Positions 53,167 through 61,569 are shown, numbered from the stretch's first letter. The stretch: 64,000 nucleotides of DNA from Wohlfahrtiimonas larvae (GCF_039543665.1 NZ_BAABKE010000004.1:256856-320855); one strand, 5' to 3'. Program-made: numbers and translations. The notes: generated from the sequence alone by a model not told the origin.

Positions 53167-53231
53167 CACACGTTCATTGATGATTTACTACAACCCAACA
53201 GCCACCGAAATTGCGAATAGATTAGGATAAA
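53155..53231 (+). repeat. 77-bp integrase 3'-end repeat, copy B (stand-alone)
   Basis: An orphan copy of the integrase end, encoding GHRDTRSLMIYYNPTATEIA and the last residues with the stop. It differs from copy A only at synonymous positions, which indicates that it came from another functional integrase gene rather than decaying in place. It supplies the stop of the HEPN gene and the ribosome-binding site of the KAP gene. Confidence 0.95.
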
Positions 53232-53232
53232 T

Positions 53233-55248
53233 ATGAGCAAAAATATTAATGATACTCTAATAGAGTTTTTAACAAACCTAGAAAATAAAAATAAAATCCT
53301 TGTATTAAAAGGCAAATGGGGAGTTGGAAAAACTCATTTTTGGAAAAATTTTTTTGAAGATAACAATCTCGACAATAAAACAAAATTGTCAGACGATGAG
53401 AAACAAATTATAAGCAATGTATTACCAAATTATAGCTATGTTTCCCTATTTGGAATCTCAGATATCAATGAACTGAAAAATAAAATTTTTACCTCTTCTA
53501 GTCCTATAAAATTACACTCTTCTATTTGGAATGGTTCTATTACTAAAGAAAAAACATTTATATCAGCTATATCTTTGTTTATATTATTTTTTATATTTAC
53601 CCCTTCCCTGAAAATACTCGGTGTAATGGCTTTATTAGCTTTTTTAATAGCATTCTGGTTTGATCATTTCAAACACTTATCTTTTTGGATTAATTTGTTC
53701 AAAAAAGAAACATATAAAAATATTGATAAACACTTTTTTAGCTTAAAAAATGCAGGTAAATTTTTAGATCATATTAACAAACTAGCCATTATTAAAAGGT
53801 ATATCGGAGATTCTACTAACTTTATAAGCAATAACTATATTAAAGATATGCTAATTTGTTTCGACGATATTGAGCGCATAGATTCAAAATTCCCAATTGA
53901 AACCTTAATGGGTTACGCCGATGAGTTAGCACAACAAAAAAACTGTAAAATTATTTTAATCTTTAACGAAGATGAATTAGAAAACAAACAAAAAGAAACT
54001 TTTAATAAATATCGTGAAAAAATTGTAGATATTGAGCTAACTTATGCTCCAATATTAAATGAACAACTAGAAATTGCTTTTGGTAACAAGCTCACAAAAT
54101 ATCCGATTATTACTAAAGTAATCAATGAACAAGAACATGTAAATATTATAATAAAAAATATTAGAGTCTTAACAAAGATAAATCAGATTATTGATGATTT
54201 TATTAAAATTTCTCCAACTGATTTAGATGCATTAATCACAGAGGATTTTATCAAAAGAACAATATATTTATCTCATTGTTTTTATGAAATGAATAGCAAA
54301 GTTCCATTTGATATCATCAAGACCCCCGATTTAATAGCTGAATATCAAGAGCTCAATACTGGTATTAAAGGAACGAAAGAAGCACAGGAAGAAAGGGCTA
54401 AAGAACATGAAAAGAATAAATTTAAAGGCAAATACGATCAAAGCTCATATGATGAATTAATGCTTAAAGCCCAACAATTATACATTAATCAATACTCTGT
54501 TTTTACAGAAGAAATTATCCATACACTAGAGCATGGTTTTTGGAATCAAGAAGAGCTAAAATTAAAAATTCAAAATGAAATTAAGCGTATTAATATTATT
54601 GAAAAACAAAATATAGCTCAAAATAATATTACCAAGGCATGGGACTTATACAGGAATACATATCATGATAATTTATCTGATATTATCAATGCATTTTACG
54701 ATATTATTACTTTACCTGAAAATTATCAATATCTCTCACTAATCGATTTTTTGAGCTGCTTTGATAGTTATTATTTTTTCAAAAAAATGAAAAATAAGAA
54801 TACCGAAAAAGAATTTCAATTGATTGATGTATATATAGAAAGTCATAAAGAATTCATCTTAGATAAAAAAAATAATATGTTACAACATATTGATATGCAC
54901 ACTAACATTCTTGATCTCGACACAATGCAATATGTAGAAGGTCAAATAAAAAAATTGAAGAGTGAATACTCATCAATGGATGAGTTTGTACTAGATTTAA
55001 AACCAAACACTATTAGCAGTGAGCAACGTCAATATTTAAATTCACTAACGGAAGATGAATATTATGATTGGATCATGTCAAAAGATAATGATCCAAATCT
55101 CTATTATACTCTTGCTACAATCATTGGGTTAAGTACAGAAAAGAATACTATTCCTTTAAGAAATGCACTTATTAGGATTGGCAAACAAAATGAACTCAAT
55201 AAAGATAGAATATTGAAAGCCCATAAATTAAATATTGAGGAGTATTAA
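53233..55248 (+). CDS. KAP-type P-loop NTPase with inserted membrane helices
   Basis: 671-residue protein. Walker A GKWGVGKT is at residues 27-34 and Walker B MLICFDDIER near 206-214. Two hydrophobic helices between them (about 109-143) are the hallmark of KAP family NTPases. After the NTPase core comes a long charged helical region with DIELTYAPILNEQLEIAFG. KAP proteins occur in phage-defence and exclusion contexts. It starts one base after the stand-alone integrase tail and is followed by a degraded sequence. Confidence 0.82.
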   Translation: MSKNINDTLIEFLTNLENKNKILVLKGKWGVGKTHFWKNFFEDNNLDNKTKLSDDEKQIISNVLPNYSYVSLFGISDINELKNKIFTSSSPIKLHSSIWNGSITKEKTFISAISLFILFFIFTPSLKILGVMALLAFLIAFWFDHFKHLSFWINLFKKETYKNIDKHFFSLKNAGKFLDHINKLAIIKRYIGDSTNFISNNYIKDMLICFDDIERIDSKFPIETLMGYADELAQQKNCKIILIFNEDELENKQKETFNKYREKIVDIELTYAPILNEQLEIAFGNKLTKYPIITKVINEQEHVNIIIKNIRVLTKINQIIDDFIKISPTDLDALITEDFIKRTIYLSHCFYEMNSKVPFDIIKTPDLIAEYQELNTGIKGTKEAQEERAKEHEKNKFKGKYDQSSYDELMLKAQQLYINQYSVFTEEIIHTLEHGFWNQEELKLKIQNEIKRINIIEKQNIAQNNITKAWDLYRNTYHDNLSDIINAFYDIITLPENYQYLSLIDFLSCFDSYYFFKKMKNKNTEKEFQLIDVYIESHKEFILDKKNNMLQHIDMHTNILDLDTMQYVEGQIKKLKSEYSSMDEFVLDLKPNTISSEQRQYLNSLTEDEYYDWIMSKDNDPNLYYTLATIIGLSTEKNTIPLRNALIRIGKQNELNKDRILKAHKLNIEEY

Positions 55249-55268
55249 ATTATTATCAATAGGATACG

Positions 55269-55304
55269 TTATCATTCACCAAGATTTAGCTTGGTGAATG
55301 ATAA
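55269..55304. repeat. 14-bp perfect hairpin without T-run
   Basis: TTATCATTCACCAA / TTGGTGAATGATAA, 8-nt loop. It lies 20 bases after the KAP gene and at the end of a degraded minus-strand ORF. Neither strand has a following T-run, so it is not a standard terminator; it could still act as one weakly or be a recombination or protein-binding site. Confidence 0.65.
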
Positions 55305-55427
55305 AACAATCTCAAAGTCTTCTATAGCTTCTTCAACATTTTAATATTTGGTTCGATCAATGCCAACATATAAAACATCATTGACATCTAAAAATACTTC
55401 TTGTGCGGTGTTATGCAATATAAAACT
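55272..55427 (-). pseudogene. Degraded coding remnant
   Basis: In one minus-strand frame the sequence reads NTAQEVFLDVNDVLYVGID RTKY, a TAA stop, then NVEEAIEDFEIVLSFTKLNLGE and TGA. The acidic helical character and continuous frame across one stop suggest the tail of a former gene. There is no start codon with a ribosome-binding site. The parent gene is not recognised. Confidence 0.4.
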
Positions 55428-55432
55428 TCATG

Positions 55433-55636
55433 TTAAATCTCCTTTCTTCTATCAATAAACGCTAAAATATCTGATCGCTTATAGCGTGGTTGGCCGTACT
55501 TCATAATTTTGATAGGTGCAGGGAAATCAGGCTGTTTCACCACTCGTTGCTTCACATGGCCAACGGACATCTGAAACATATCTGCCACATCTTTAATCGT
55601 TAATAATTGATCGTTCTTCTTCATTTCTTCGTTCAT
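55433..55636 (-). CDS. AlpA/MerR-like DNA-binding protein (excisionase-like)
   Basis: 67 residues with a winged helix: LLTIKDVADMFQMSVGHVKQRVVKQPDFPAPIKIMKYGQPRYKRSDILAFIDRR. This is the AlpA/HTH_17 pattern of excisionases and phage regulators. ATG follows AGGTGATGCG. It lies 8 bases after the primase gene, on the same strand. It may act as recombination directionality factor for the integrase, inferred from context. Confidence 0.85.
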   Translation of the reverse strand: MNEEMKKNDQLLTIKDVADMFQMSVGHVKQRVVKQPDFPAPIKIMKYGQPRYKRSDILAFIDRRKEI

Positions 55637-55644
55637 CGCATCAC

Positions 55645-58269
55645 CTATTGACTAACTTTCTTGCCTTTATGAAATACATAACAACGCATAGCGCCAAAGC
55701 CTTTCGTGCCTTTGCTTTTGTATTCGTCATCGTTATATTTGGAATTCACAACCTTGTTGTGCTCGAGATATTTGTATCGTGATGTTTGGGGCAACATCTT
55801 TTTAACCGTTTTAATATCATCGAGTTGCTGGCGCATCTCTGCTGCCAAGCAATAAAATTGATTCAGATTAATAGAGATATACTCATCATTTCTTGAATGA
55901 TTGACTGCAAAGCCTTCTGCATTGAGATATTCATAAACCTCCCAAAATTGCTCAAGTATAGGGTGATCCTGTTTCAGCTCTACATCACGCTCAACGGCAA
56001 TCTTACAAATGTAATCCTCTGTCATCTTTTTGATGTGTGCAGGGATTGGCATCAATAGTGTTAAAGCATCCAATAATGCCAACATCAAACCATGGGTTAA
56101 ACCGATGCGCGTTGTATGTACGCCATCCAATTGCATAATTCGGGCCTGATAAGTTTCAAACATTGCATGCACTTTATTTAAAATCGCATGTTCATTTTTC
56201 AATGCTTCCACCAAAAATCCTGATAACTCATCCATTGGCATCTGCTCCAATCGACGCGCCTTAATGCGGGATTCAGATGTATGATTACTTGTATCAAAAT
56301 GCACATAAACCAATCGAGATAATAAAGCCACTTGGTTATCACGTGAGCCTTCTGTGATCGCTCGCTCATTTTGAGATAACACCAATGACCCACGGAATTT
56401 ATTGGTCACTGTATTCAGCCCATTATTTTTCGCACCTTTATTGCGTAATGAACCACCGTTATATAAGGATTTCAAATCCTCTAAGCTGAAGCCTTCACAC
56501 TCAATCATTACGCTTGGCAAGTTTGCAACTTGTGCCATCGTTCTAAATGAGCCGACTTTGGTATCGTTATTAGGGTTCACACCTTCATAATCACCACCGC
56601 GCCCAGTTAGCTTCCACATGAATTGTAGAATAGTGGATTTACCTGCGCCTGCCTCACCTGTGAGCTCCAAAAAAGGAAAACCCTTATAAACCTCACGCAA
56701 TTGCTCTGCAAAATACGAACCCAACCAAAATGCCAATACCGTTAAACCTTTATGGCCAAACACATCCATAAAATCTTGTGACCAATTATTTTGATATTCC
56801 ATGCTTGGCTCAAACTCAGGCATATCAAAAGTTGTTTTAATATTTTGATCTCCTGGCAACTCAAAATATTCTTCTTTATTGAGTTTATGCACCTTGCCAT
56901 TTTTAACTGCAAAGTCCTTAAAGATATATGCGCCAATCTCTTTGGTATAACCCATGAATGGAATGGTTTTGATGTCACGAATGCCTTGTGTTTTGATCTT
57001 ATAAATCTGATCAGAATGCTTGGTTTCACCTTCAAAAATTGCACCACTCAATGTATTCATGATGCGTGCTTTAAACTCACCTGCACTGGATAACTGCTTA
57101 GGCGAAAAGGCATCCTTATTGCGTTTTTTACCCATGATCACCTCAACAAAATAAAACAATTCGTTGGTATCAATCTCTTTTTGGGCATATAAAATATTAG
57201 TGATACAGTTGGCAATCTCTATGATGTTACAAGCGGATTTAAATGCAGTTTCCTCCTCTTCATCATTTTTAGAAATGGCTTCCAACATACTTTTAACATC
57301 CACTTTCGCCCAATATGTTTTGGAATTGAACTCAATGAAAAACTGCTGTTTTTCATATTTCTGATACATCAAATAAGCTTTTTCCATCGGTGATGCTGCT
57401 ACCAACACCGCACCATGATGAAAATAATCCTCTAAATGCTCATCGCTCAATTCATCTTTTAAGTGCTTATCATTCCAATCATCTTTTGAATTGGTGATGG
57501 CAACTTTAATGGTATAAAAGCCAATCTCATCACATTGATCTAACCATTTCAGTGCAGATTGTCTGCCCTTTTCATCTGAATCCAATGCGATCACAATGCG
57601 TAAGCGTGGATTCTTTTGGTAGATTTGTGTCAATGTTTCGCTAGGAAAGTTATTCGCACTCATAGCACTGATGGCAGCAATGCCATGATGTTTCAATGCT
57701 ATCGCATCAAATATACCTTCAACCACCCACAACTCATGGATTTTAGTGACATCCAAATCTTTAGGTTGCCAAGCCAATCCTTTATAAGAATATTTAGGTT
57801 TGAAGTGTGCTTTTTTATCAAAGCTCTCTAAGTTTTCAATCAATCTTTCCCAATGACCATCGCCTGGCATTGCAAAGCGAACCGTTGGCGTAGATACTTT
57901 CGTGATATAATCCAAATATGTTTCTTGCGTGAAATCACCACATAATGCAGTATTAAAGCCCCTTGCTTCCCTCAAGTATGCTTTCGCTATTGCACGTGAA
58001 TCGGTTTCCATTTCAACTGCATAACGCTTAGAAAAATTCTCAAACACATCAGGATAACGATCACGTGCGGATACTTCATAACCGCACGATGTGCTATCAC
58101 ACTGAATCTTCCAAGGATTATCCCCAAAGATCCACAATTTCTTTTTGTTACAACTTGGACATAAGCCATCTTTATAATGCTGGCCACCGCCCTGCTGTTT
58201 CGCGCCTGTTTCCGTCATGAAGCGGCGAACCACTTCATCACGTTGGCTTTTATCCATTTCTTTAAACAT
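55645..58269 (-). CDS. Phage primase-helicase
   Basis: 874-residue protein. The N-terminal zinc finger C37-P-S-C40...C57...C62 precedes a TOPRIM domain (VVEGIFDAIALKHHG near residues 180-195, then VIALDSDEKGR). A helicase domain has Walker A LTGEAGAGKSTIL near 535 and later LARVVLS-like sensor regions. It is a combined primase and replicative helicase of the kind used by P4-like and some P2-like elements. The layout implies self-directed replication of the element. Confidence 0.9.
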   Translation of the reverse strand: MFKEMDKSQRDEVVRRFMTETGAKQQGGGQHYKDGLCPSCNKKKLWIFGDNPWKIQCDSTSCGYEVSARDRYPDVFENFSKRYAVEMETDSRAIAKAYLREARGFNTALCGDFTQETYLDYITKVSTPTVRFAMPGDGHWERLIENLESFDKKAHFKPKYSYKGLAWQPKDLDVTKIHELWVVEGIFDAIALKHHGIAAISAMSANNFPSETLTQIYQKNPRLRIVIALDSDEKGRQSALKWLDQCDEIGFYTIKVAITNSKDDWNDKHLKDELSDEHLEDYFHHGAVLVAASPMEKAYLMYQKYEKQQFFIEFNSKTYWAKVDVKSMLEAISKNDEEEETAFKSACNIIEIANCITNILYAQKEIDTNELFYFVEVIMGKKRNKDAFSPKQLSSAGEFKARIMNTLSGAIFEGETKHSDQIYKIKTQGIRDIKTIPFMGYTKEIGAYIFKDFAVKNGKVHKLNKEEYFELPGDQNIKTTFDMPEFEPSMEYQNNWSQDFMDVFGHKGLTVLAFWLGSYFAEQLREVYKGFPFLELTGEAGAGKSTILQFMWKLTGRGGDYEGVNPNNDTKVGSFRTMAQVANLPSVMIECEGFSLEDLKSLYNGGSLRNKGAKNNGLNTVTNKFRGSLVLSQNERAITEGSRDNQVALLSRLVYVHFDTSNHTSESRIKARRLEQMPMDELSGFLVEALKNEHAILNKVHAMFETYQARIMQLDGVHTTRIGLTHGLMLALLDALTLLMPIPAHIKKMTEDYICKIAVERDVELKQDHPILEQFWEVYEYLNAEGFAVNHSRNDEYISINLNQFYCLAAEMRQQLDDIKTVKKMLPQTSRYKYLEHNKVVNSKYNDDEYKSKGTKGFGAMRCYVFHKGKKVSQ

Positions 58270-58270
58270 A

Positions 58271-58591
58271 TTAGATTTCGCCTGTCATATAGTTTAAAAA
58301 CTGCGTATAGCCACAACCACGATTGGTTTCTTTCTTCTGCTGAAACACAACAAATGATGGTGCAACAATAATATTGAAGCGGTGAGCGATCGCTTTGCCT
58401 ACGCTGTTTGGGCTCATATCAATCTGAACACACGCAATATGTGGATGTTTCTTGCTGAACTCATCGAGCATGTGCAGCATCTTTTTAGATGAAACGCACT
58501 GATTACGTGTGAATAAAATGATGCTTGGCTCATTGTCTGTGATGTTTTTGAGCGTAATGCCGTTGGTGACTGTAATGACTGAACTAATCAT
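58271..58591 (-). CDS. Thioredoxin-fold protein with CxxS motif
   Basis: 106 residues: IILFTRNQCVSSKKML has CVSS instead of CxxC, followed by VQIDMSPNSVGKAIAHRFNIIVAPSFVVFQQKK with the cis-Pro (APSF) of thioredoxins. A monothiol site suggests a glutaredoxin-like or non-reductive role. It ends 2 bases before the primase start and begins 8 bases inside the preceding gene. Confidence 0.7.
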   Translation of the reverse strand: MISSVITVTNGITLKNITDNEPSIILFTRNQCVSSKKMLHMLDEFSKKHPHIACVQIDMSPNSVGKAIAHRFNIIVAPSFVVFQQKKETNRGCGYTQFLNYMTGEI

Positions 58592-58814
58592 GATTCACCT
58601 GCTTAACTTTTTCTAAAAAGCTATGAATACGTTGATCAAAATCGTATTCTGGAAAAATACACGATTCGCTTGCTAAAATTTTGTTCGTTTTTGAATCAAA
58701 TGCATATAAATATGCTGATTTAGAATTAATCTGAACATCTAAAGCAACGCCATTTGTTTCAATCAAATGAATTTCAGCAAGCTTCATCAATTGCTCTTTA
58801 GTGAACTTAGCCAT
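58584..58814 (-). CDS. Small prophage protein, unknown function
   Basis: 76 residues, no signal or membrane helix. The C-terminal part is helical and acidic to basic (FDQRIHSFLEKVKQVNHD). It overlaps both neighbours by 8 bases, so it belongs to the primase operon. No domain is recognised. Confidence 0.65.
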   Translation of the reverse strand: MAKFTKEQLMKLAEIHLIETNGVALDVQINSKSAYLYAFDSKTNKILASESCIFPEYDFDQRIHSFLEKVKQVNHD

Positions 58815-59136
58815 GTCTGCGCTCCTTTTGAATCAAAGTTTGAATGAAAACCGCTCTACGCAATAACTTCAATGCAGCTTTTTGATCTGCTGTGTTATCG
58901 GCTGCTTCGTAATATGCATGACGCATATTTTCCAATGCATCCAAACACACTTCTTTTGTCATGTGATCAACGATGTTGGCAAAGCCTTGCATCACAAATG
59001 CTTTATCATTGAATTGCTGTGTTAAAACCTGACCACGTGCTTGCTTCGCTACATATTTAAATGCTCGTACTGCGCTCTCAAAATGTTGCTTTAACTGATT
59101 TTTGGGTAAAAAAATCCCCTGACTCTTTAAAGCCAT
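58807..59136 (-). CDS. Small helical prophage protein, unknown function
   Basis: 109 residues, nearly all helical (FESAVRAFKYVAKQARGQVLTQQFNDKAFVMQGFANIVDHM). It ends in a basic tail. First gene of the minus-strand replication operon after ogr, with start-stop overlaps downstream. No family is recognised. Confidence 0.65.
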   Translation of the reverse strand: MALKSQGIFLPKNQLKQHFESAVRAFKYVAKQARGQVLTQQFNDKAFVMQGFANIVDHMTKEVCLDALENMRHAYYEAADNTADQKAALKLLRRAVFIQTLIQKERRHG

Positions 59137-59163
59137 AATTGAATCTCCTTTAAAATTAATGTG

Positions 59164-59349
59164 TTATTTCTTGGTTTTAACGATCCAACGATCAACCATT
59201 TCATACGTCACAAACGTGGATGAGCAATACACATTCATACATTGATAATACTTTTCTCGTGTTTCTGTCGTGATTACCTTTGTTGTCACGATCTTTGCTC
59301 TATGGTTACATTCTGGACATCTAAACGAATGTGCTGTCTTTAAGTCCAT
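59164..59349 (-). CDS. ogr: Ogr/Delta-like late-gene activator
   Basis: 61-residue zinc-finger protein: FRCPECNHRAKIVTTKVITTETREKYYQCMNVYCSSTFVTYE gives C-x2-C...C-x4-C, the metal site of P2 Ogr and P4 Delta. Ogr recruits host RNA polymerase to phage late promoters. Together with tail gene D at the right edge it marks the element as P2-like. Confidence 0.9.
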   Translation of the reverse strand: MDLKTAHSFRCPECNHRAKIVTTKVITTETREKYYQCMNVYCSSTFVTYEMVDRWIVKTKK

Positions 59350-59371
59350 ATTCTCTCCGTTTGTTATGTGC

Positions 59372-59536
59372 TTATGAATGATATTTTAAAGCCCTAATCA
59401 ACAGCGCATGTGCTACTGTTGCCACAGGTTTACCTTCCTTAGAAGCTAGTCTTTTCAATTGATTATGCTCAGTTTCTGTCACTCTTATTCTTAAATTAAC
59501 AGATCGACTCAGCGGTGTAATGTTTGTATTTTTCAT
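59372..59536 (-). CDS. Ribbon-helix-helix regulator (Arc/CopG-like), overlooked small gene
   Basis: 54 residues read from the minus strand: MKNTNITPLSRSVNLRIRVT, then ETEHNQLKRLASKEG and VATVAHALLIRALKYHS, a strand followed by two helices as in ribbon-helix-helix repressors. ATG at 59536 follows AGGGGTAATTA. It is divergent from the S24 repressor, and three 12-base-spaced repeats lie 14-48 bases in front of it. RHH proteins bind such tandem repeats, so autoregulation is likely. Confidence 0.78.
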   Translation of the reverse strand: MKNTNITPLSRSVNLRIRVTETEHNQLKRLASKEGKPVATVAHALLIRALKYHS

Positions 59537-59549
59537 TAATTACCCCTAA

Positions 59550-59584
59550 AATGACTACATAAATGACCACACGAATGACTACAT
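59550..59584. promoter_or_regulatory. Three tandem operator-like repeats, 12-bp period
   Basis: AATGACTACAT, AATGACCACAC and AATGACTACAT at 59550, 59562 and 59574. Period and place in front of the RHH gene suggest cooperative repressor binding on one DNA face every 12 bases. Confidence 0.75.
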
Positions 59585-59621
59585 TGGTTATGTTATACAA
59601 CAAACATGTAAGTCAAACAAT

Positions 59622-59641
59622 AAACACTCGATTATGTGTTT
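59622..59641. promoter_or_regulatory. Inverted repeat, possible repressor operator 1
   Basis: AAACAC-N8-GTGTTT lies in the divergent region between the RHH gene and the S24 repressor. It shares ACAC/GTGT half-sites with the second inverted repeat nearer the repressor start. Confidence 0.5.
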
Positions 59642-59652
59642 TTATGTACAGA

Positions 59653-59668
59653 TCACACAAATGTGTGA
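59653..59668. promoter_or_regulatory. Inverted repeat, possible repressor operator 2
   Basis: TCACACA-N2-TGTGTGA, a perfect 7-bp dyad ending 14 bases before the repressor ATG. It is a probable site of autoregulation. Confidence 0.55.
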
Positions 59669-59682
59669 CAAGGATTTGTAAA

Positions 59683-60381
59683 ATGATTGAAGTTGGACTT
59701 CGGCTTAAAGAAGCAAGAGAGTTATTAAATATGACTCAAAAGAAGTTTAGTGAATTAGCTGGCATCAGCCCTAATGCACAAGTGAACTATGAGAAAGGCG
59801 AACGCAAGCCTGATACTCAGTATTTAAGTAATATCGCTAAATTAGGTTGTGATATTCAATACATAGTGACAGGTGTTAAATCCAATAACCCTGATCCCAT
59901 TGTTTATGACAATGCAGGTAATTTGGTGGATTTAGATGAATTCTGCTTTGTGCCACGTTATAAAGTATTTGCAGCAGCTGGCCATGGCTCTGCCATCAAT
60001 GAAGAAACTTATGAATTCTCTATTGCCTTTCGTAAATATTGGGTTAAAAAATACTTAGAAGTCAATCCAAAGGATCTGATTGCTATTACTGCCCGTGGGG
60101 ATTCTATGATTGGCGTGATCGATGATAAAGATGTGATGATCATTGATACCGCCAACAAACTATTCAATGATGGCATTTATGTATTGCGCATCGATGGCGA
60201 CTTGATCGTAAAAAGCGTACAGAAGTTACCAGGTAAAATTATTGAGGTTTCTAGCACTAACCCGCTTTATAAACCATTCACAATTGATATGAATAACCCA
60301 CCGAATGACTTTGAGATTATTGGCTGCGTTGTTCATACTGAACCTGTGACCTTGTTTAGAAATCGACGTACGAGGGATTGA
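59683..60381 (+). CDS. XRE-S24 phage repressor (C protein-like)
   Basis: 232 residues from the ATG at 59683, preceded by AGGATTTGTAAA. The N-terminal helix-turn-helix (GLRLKEARELLNMTQKKFSELAGISPNAQVNYEKGERKP) is joined to a LexA-like S24 domain with AAAGHGS (possible cleavage site), the catalytic Ser in ARGDSMIGVI and the Lys in LRIDGDLIVKSVQK. It probably maintains lysogeny and responds to DNA damage. A longer frame to 59563 would run through the operator region. Confidence 0.9.
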   Translation: MIEVGLRLKEARELLNMTQKKFSELAGISPNAQVNYEKGERKPDTQYLSNIAKLGCDIQYIVTGVKSNNPDPIVYDNAGNLVDLDEFCFVPRYKVFAAAGHGSAINEETYEFSIAFRKYWVKKYLEVNPKDLIAITARGDSMIGVIDDKDVMIIDTANKLFNDGIYVLRIDGDLIVKSVQKLPGKIIEVSSTNPLYKPFTIDMNNPPNDFEIIGCVVHTEPVTLFRNRRTRD

Positions 60382-61037
60382 TGATGCGTTATTATCAACC
60401 TAAAAATACATATAGACCACCTAGCAATAAAGGCAATTTATACTATGTGAGATTTTCTACTAGTCTTGGTTATTTTTATAAAATAGGTTTCACAACTGCT
60501 AATAGTGTAGAAAAACGCTTCAGTTATAACTCTGTAGACTTTCTTGATATTGATAAAGTTTTATTATTTGAATACTTAGATAATGCTTATGACATTGAAC
60601 AGCAATTACACTCATGCTTATCAGAAAGAGCACTATTTAAAGAATTTAAAAATCAAAATGCTGTATACCCCCTATTTAAAAATGGACAATCTGAATTATA
60701 TTTGGAAGATATATTAGGATTAGATCCAGAATATACAGAAGAACAAAGATTTCAAACATTTAAGAATGTAAAACTTGCTGTAGAACAAAATGAACTTGTT
60801 GGGATATTAAAACTTGCTGCCTCAAGAACTGCAGATAGAATACTGAGTTTATCCACACTACCCTTCAGTGTTTACTTTAAAAAGAAAAAAGGTATAGACA
60901 CTCCTCAAGCTCTTTTAGAAAGCTTAGACCGTATTATCGGTGATGGACAGATACAAAAAAGACGTGAGGATAATGGTTTAACTGAACAAGCATATGCCAT
61001 TTTGCTCAATGCAGGCATTAATCTACACAATAGATAA
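60381..61037 (+). CDS. T5orf172/GIY-YIG-like protein
   Basis: 218-residue protein. The N-terminal part LYYVRFSTSLGYFYKIGFTTANSVEKRFS fits the T5orf172 (MUG113) branch of the GIY-YIG fold, followed by a helical region. The ATG overlaps the repressor stop (TGATG). Function unknown; such domains appear in phage accessory genes. A catalytic Arg/Glu set cannot be verified by eye. Confidence 0.65.
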   Translation: MMRYYQPKNTYRPPSNKGNLYYVRFSTSLGYFYKIGFTTANSVEKRFSYNSVDFLDIDKVLLFEYLDNAYDIEQQLHSCLSERALFKEFKNQNAVYPLFKNGQSELYLEDILGLDPEYTEEQRFQTFKNVKLAVEQNELVGILKLAASRTADRILSLSTLPFSVYFKKKKGIDTPQALLESLDRIIGDGQIQKRREDNGLTEQAYAILLNAGINLHNR

Positions 61038-61059
61038 TCAAATAACTTTGAAGGAATTG

Positions 61060-61566
61060 ATGATGGATAAGATACTAAAATTCAAATATAAAAATGTAAA
61101 AGGTGAAGAACATTACTTTGAGATTTATTTAATCAAATCTTTTGAATACTACTTCACAGGGCGTACATTAGATACAGATGAATACAAAACATTTAAGAAA
61201 GAGCGTGTAATTGAATATGGTGATGATTCAAAATCGATCTTAGATCAATGTCCTATTGATGCATCCAAAGTTGCTGATAATTCTTTTGGCTTCATTAAAT
61301 CTTATAATCCTGATCTATTATTTGAAGTTTGTTTCACTGGCTTTAAAAAAGCTGATAAAACAAGACTGACTGAGATTGCACAAAATAATAATATGTATAT
61401 TGCAAGCGATACCACAGCAAATTTAGGTGCATTGGTTTGTGGTTATAATGCAGGCCCAAAGAAAATCGAACGAGCATTAAATAATGCACGTACAGTTGAA
61501 ATCATGGATGAAGATGAGTTCTTACATTTTATTGAAACTGGTGAAGTTAAATCACATAAGGAATAA
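61060..61566 (+). CDS. Protein with C-terminal BRCT domain
   Basis: 168 residues from the ATG at 61060 after GAAGGAATTG. The first 90 residues are unrecognised. The last 75 (LLFEVCFTGFKKADKTRLTEIAQNNNMYIASDTTANLGALVCGYNAGPKKIERAL) match the BRCT fold of DNA ligase LigA: FTG, helix, then GxNAGPKK, which binds DNA ends or phosphorylated proteins. A BRCT domain outside ligase in a prophage is notable. Confidence 0.75.
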   Translation: MMDKILKFKYKNVKGEEHYFEIYLIKSFEYYFTGRTLDTDEYKTFKKERVIEYGDDSKSILDQCPIDASKVADNSFGFIKSYNPDLLFEVCFTGFKKADKTRLTEIAQNNNMYIASDTTANLGALVCGYNAGPKKIERALNNARTVEIMDEDEFLHFIETGEVKSHKE

Positions 61567-61569
61567 TCT

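Noticed and set aside
53025..53315. 96-codon minus-strand ORF across the integrase-tail copy
   Set aside because: It is antisense to the HEPN and KAP genes and to the repeat, without a ribosome-binding site.
55269..55304. Standard intrinsic terminator of the KAP gene
   Set aside because: The stem is strong but neither strand has a T-run after it, so I list it as a hairpin only.
59563..59682. Upstream extension of the S24 repressor (40 extra residues)
   Set aside because: The extension crosses the operator-like repeats and has no ribosome-binding site; the ATG at 59683 has one and begins at a standard XRE domain.
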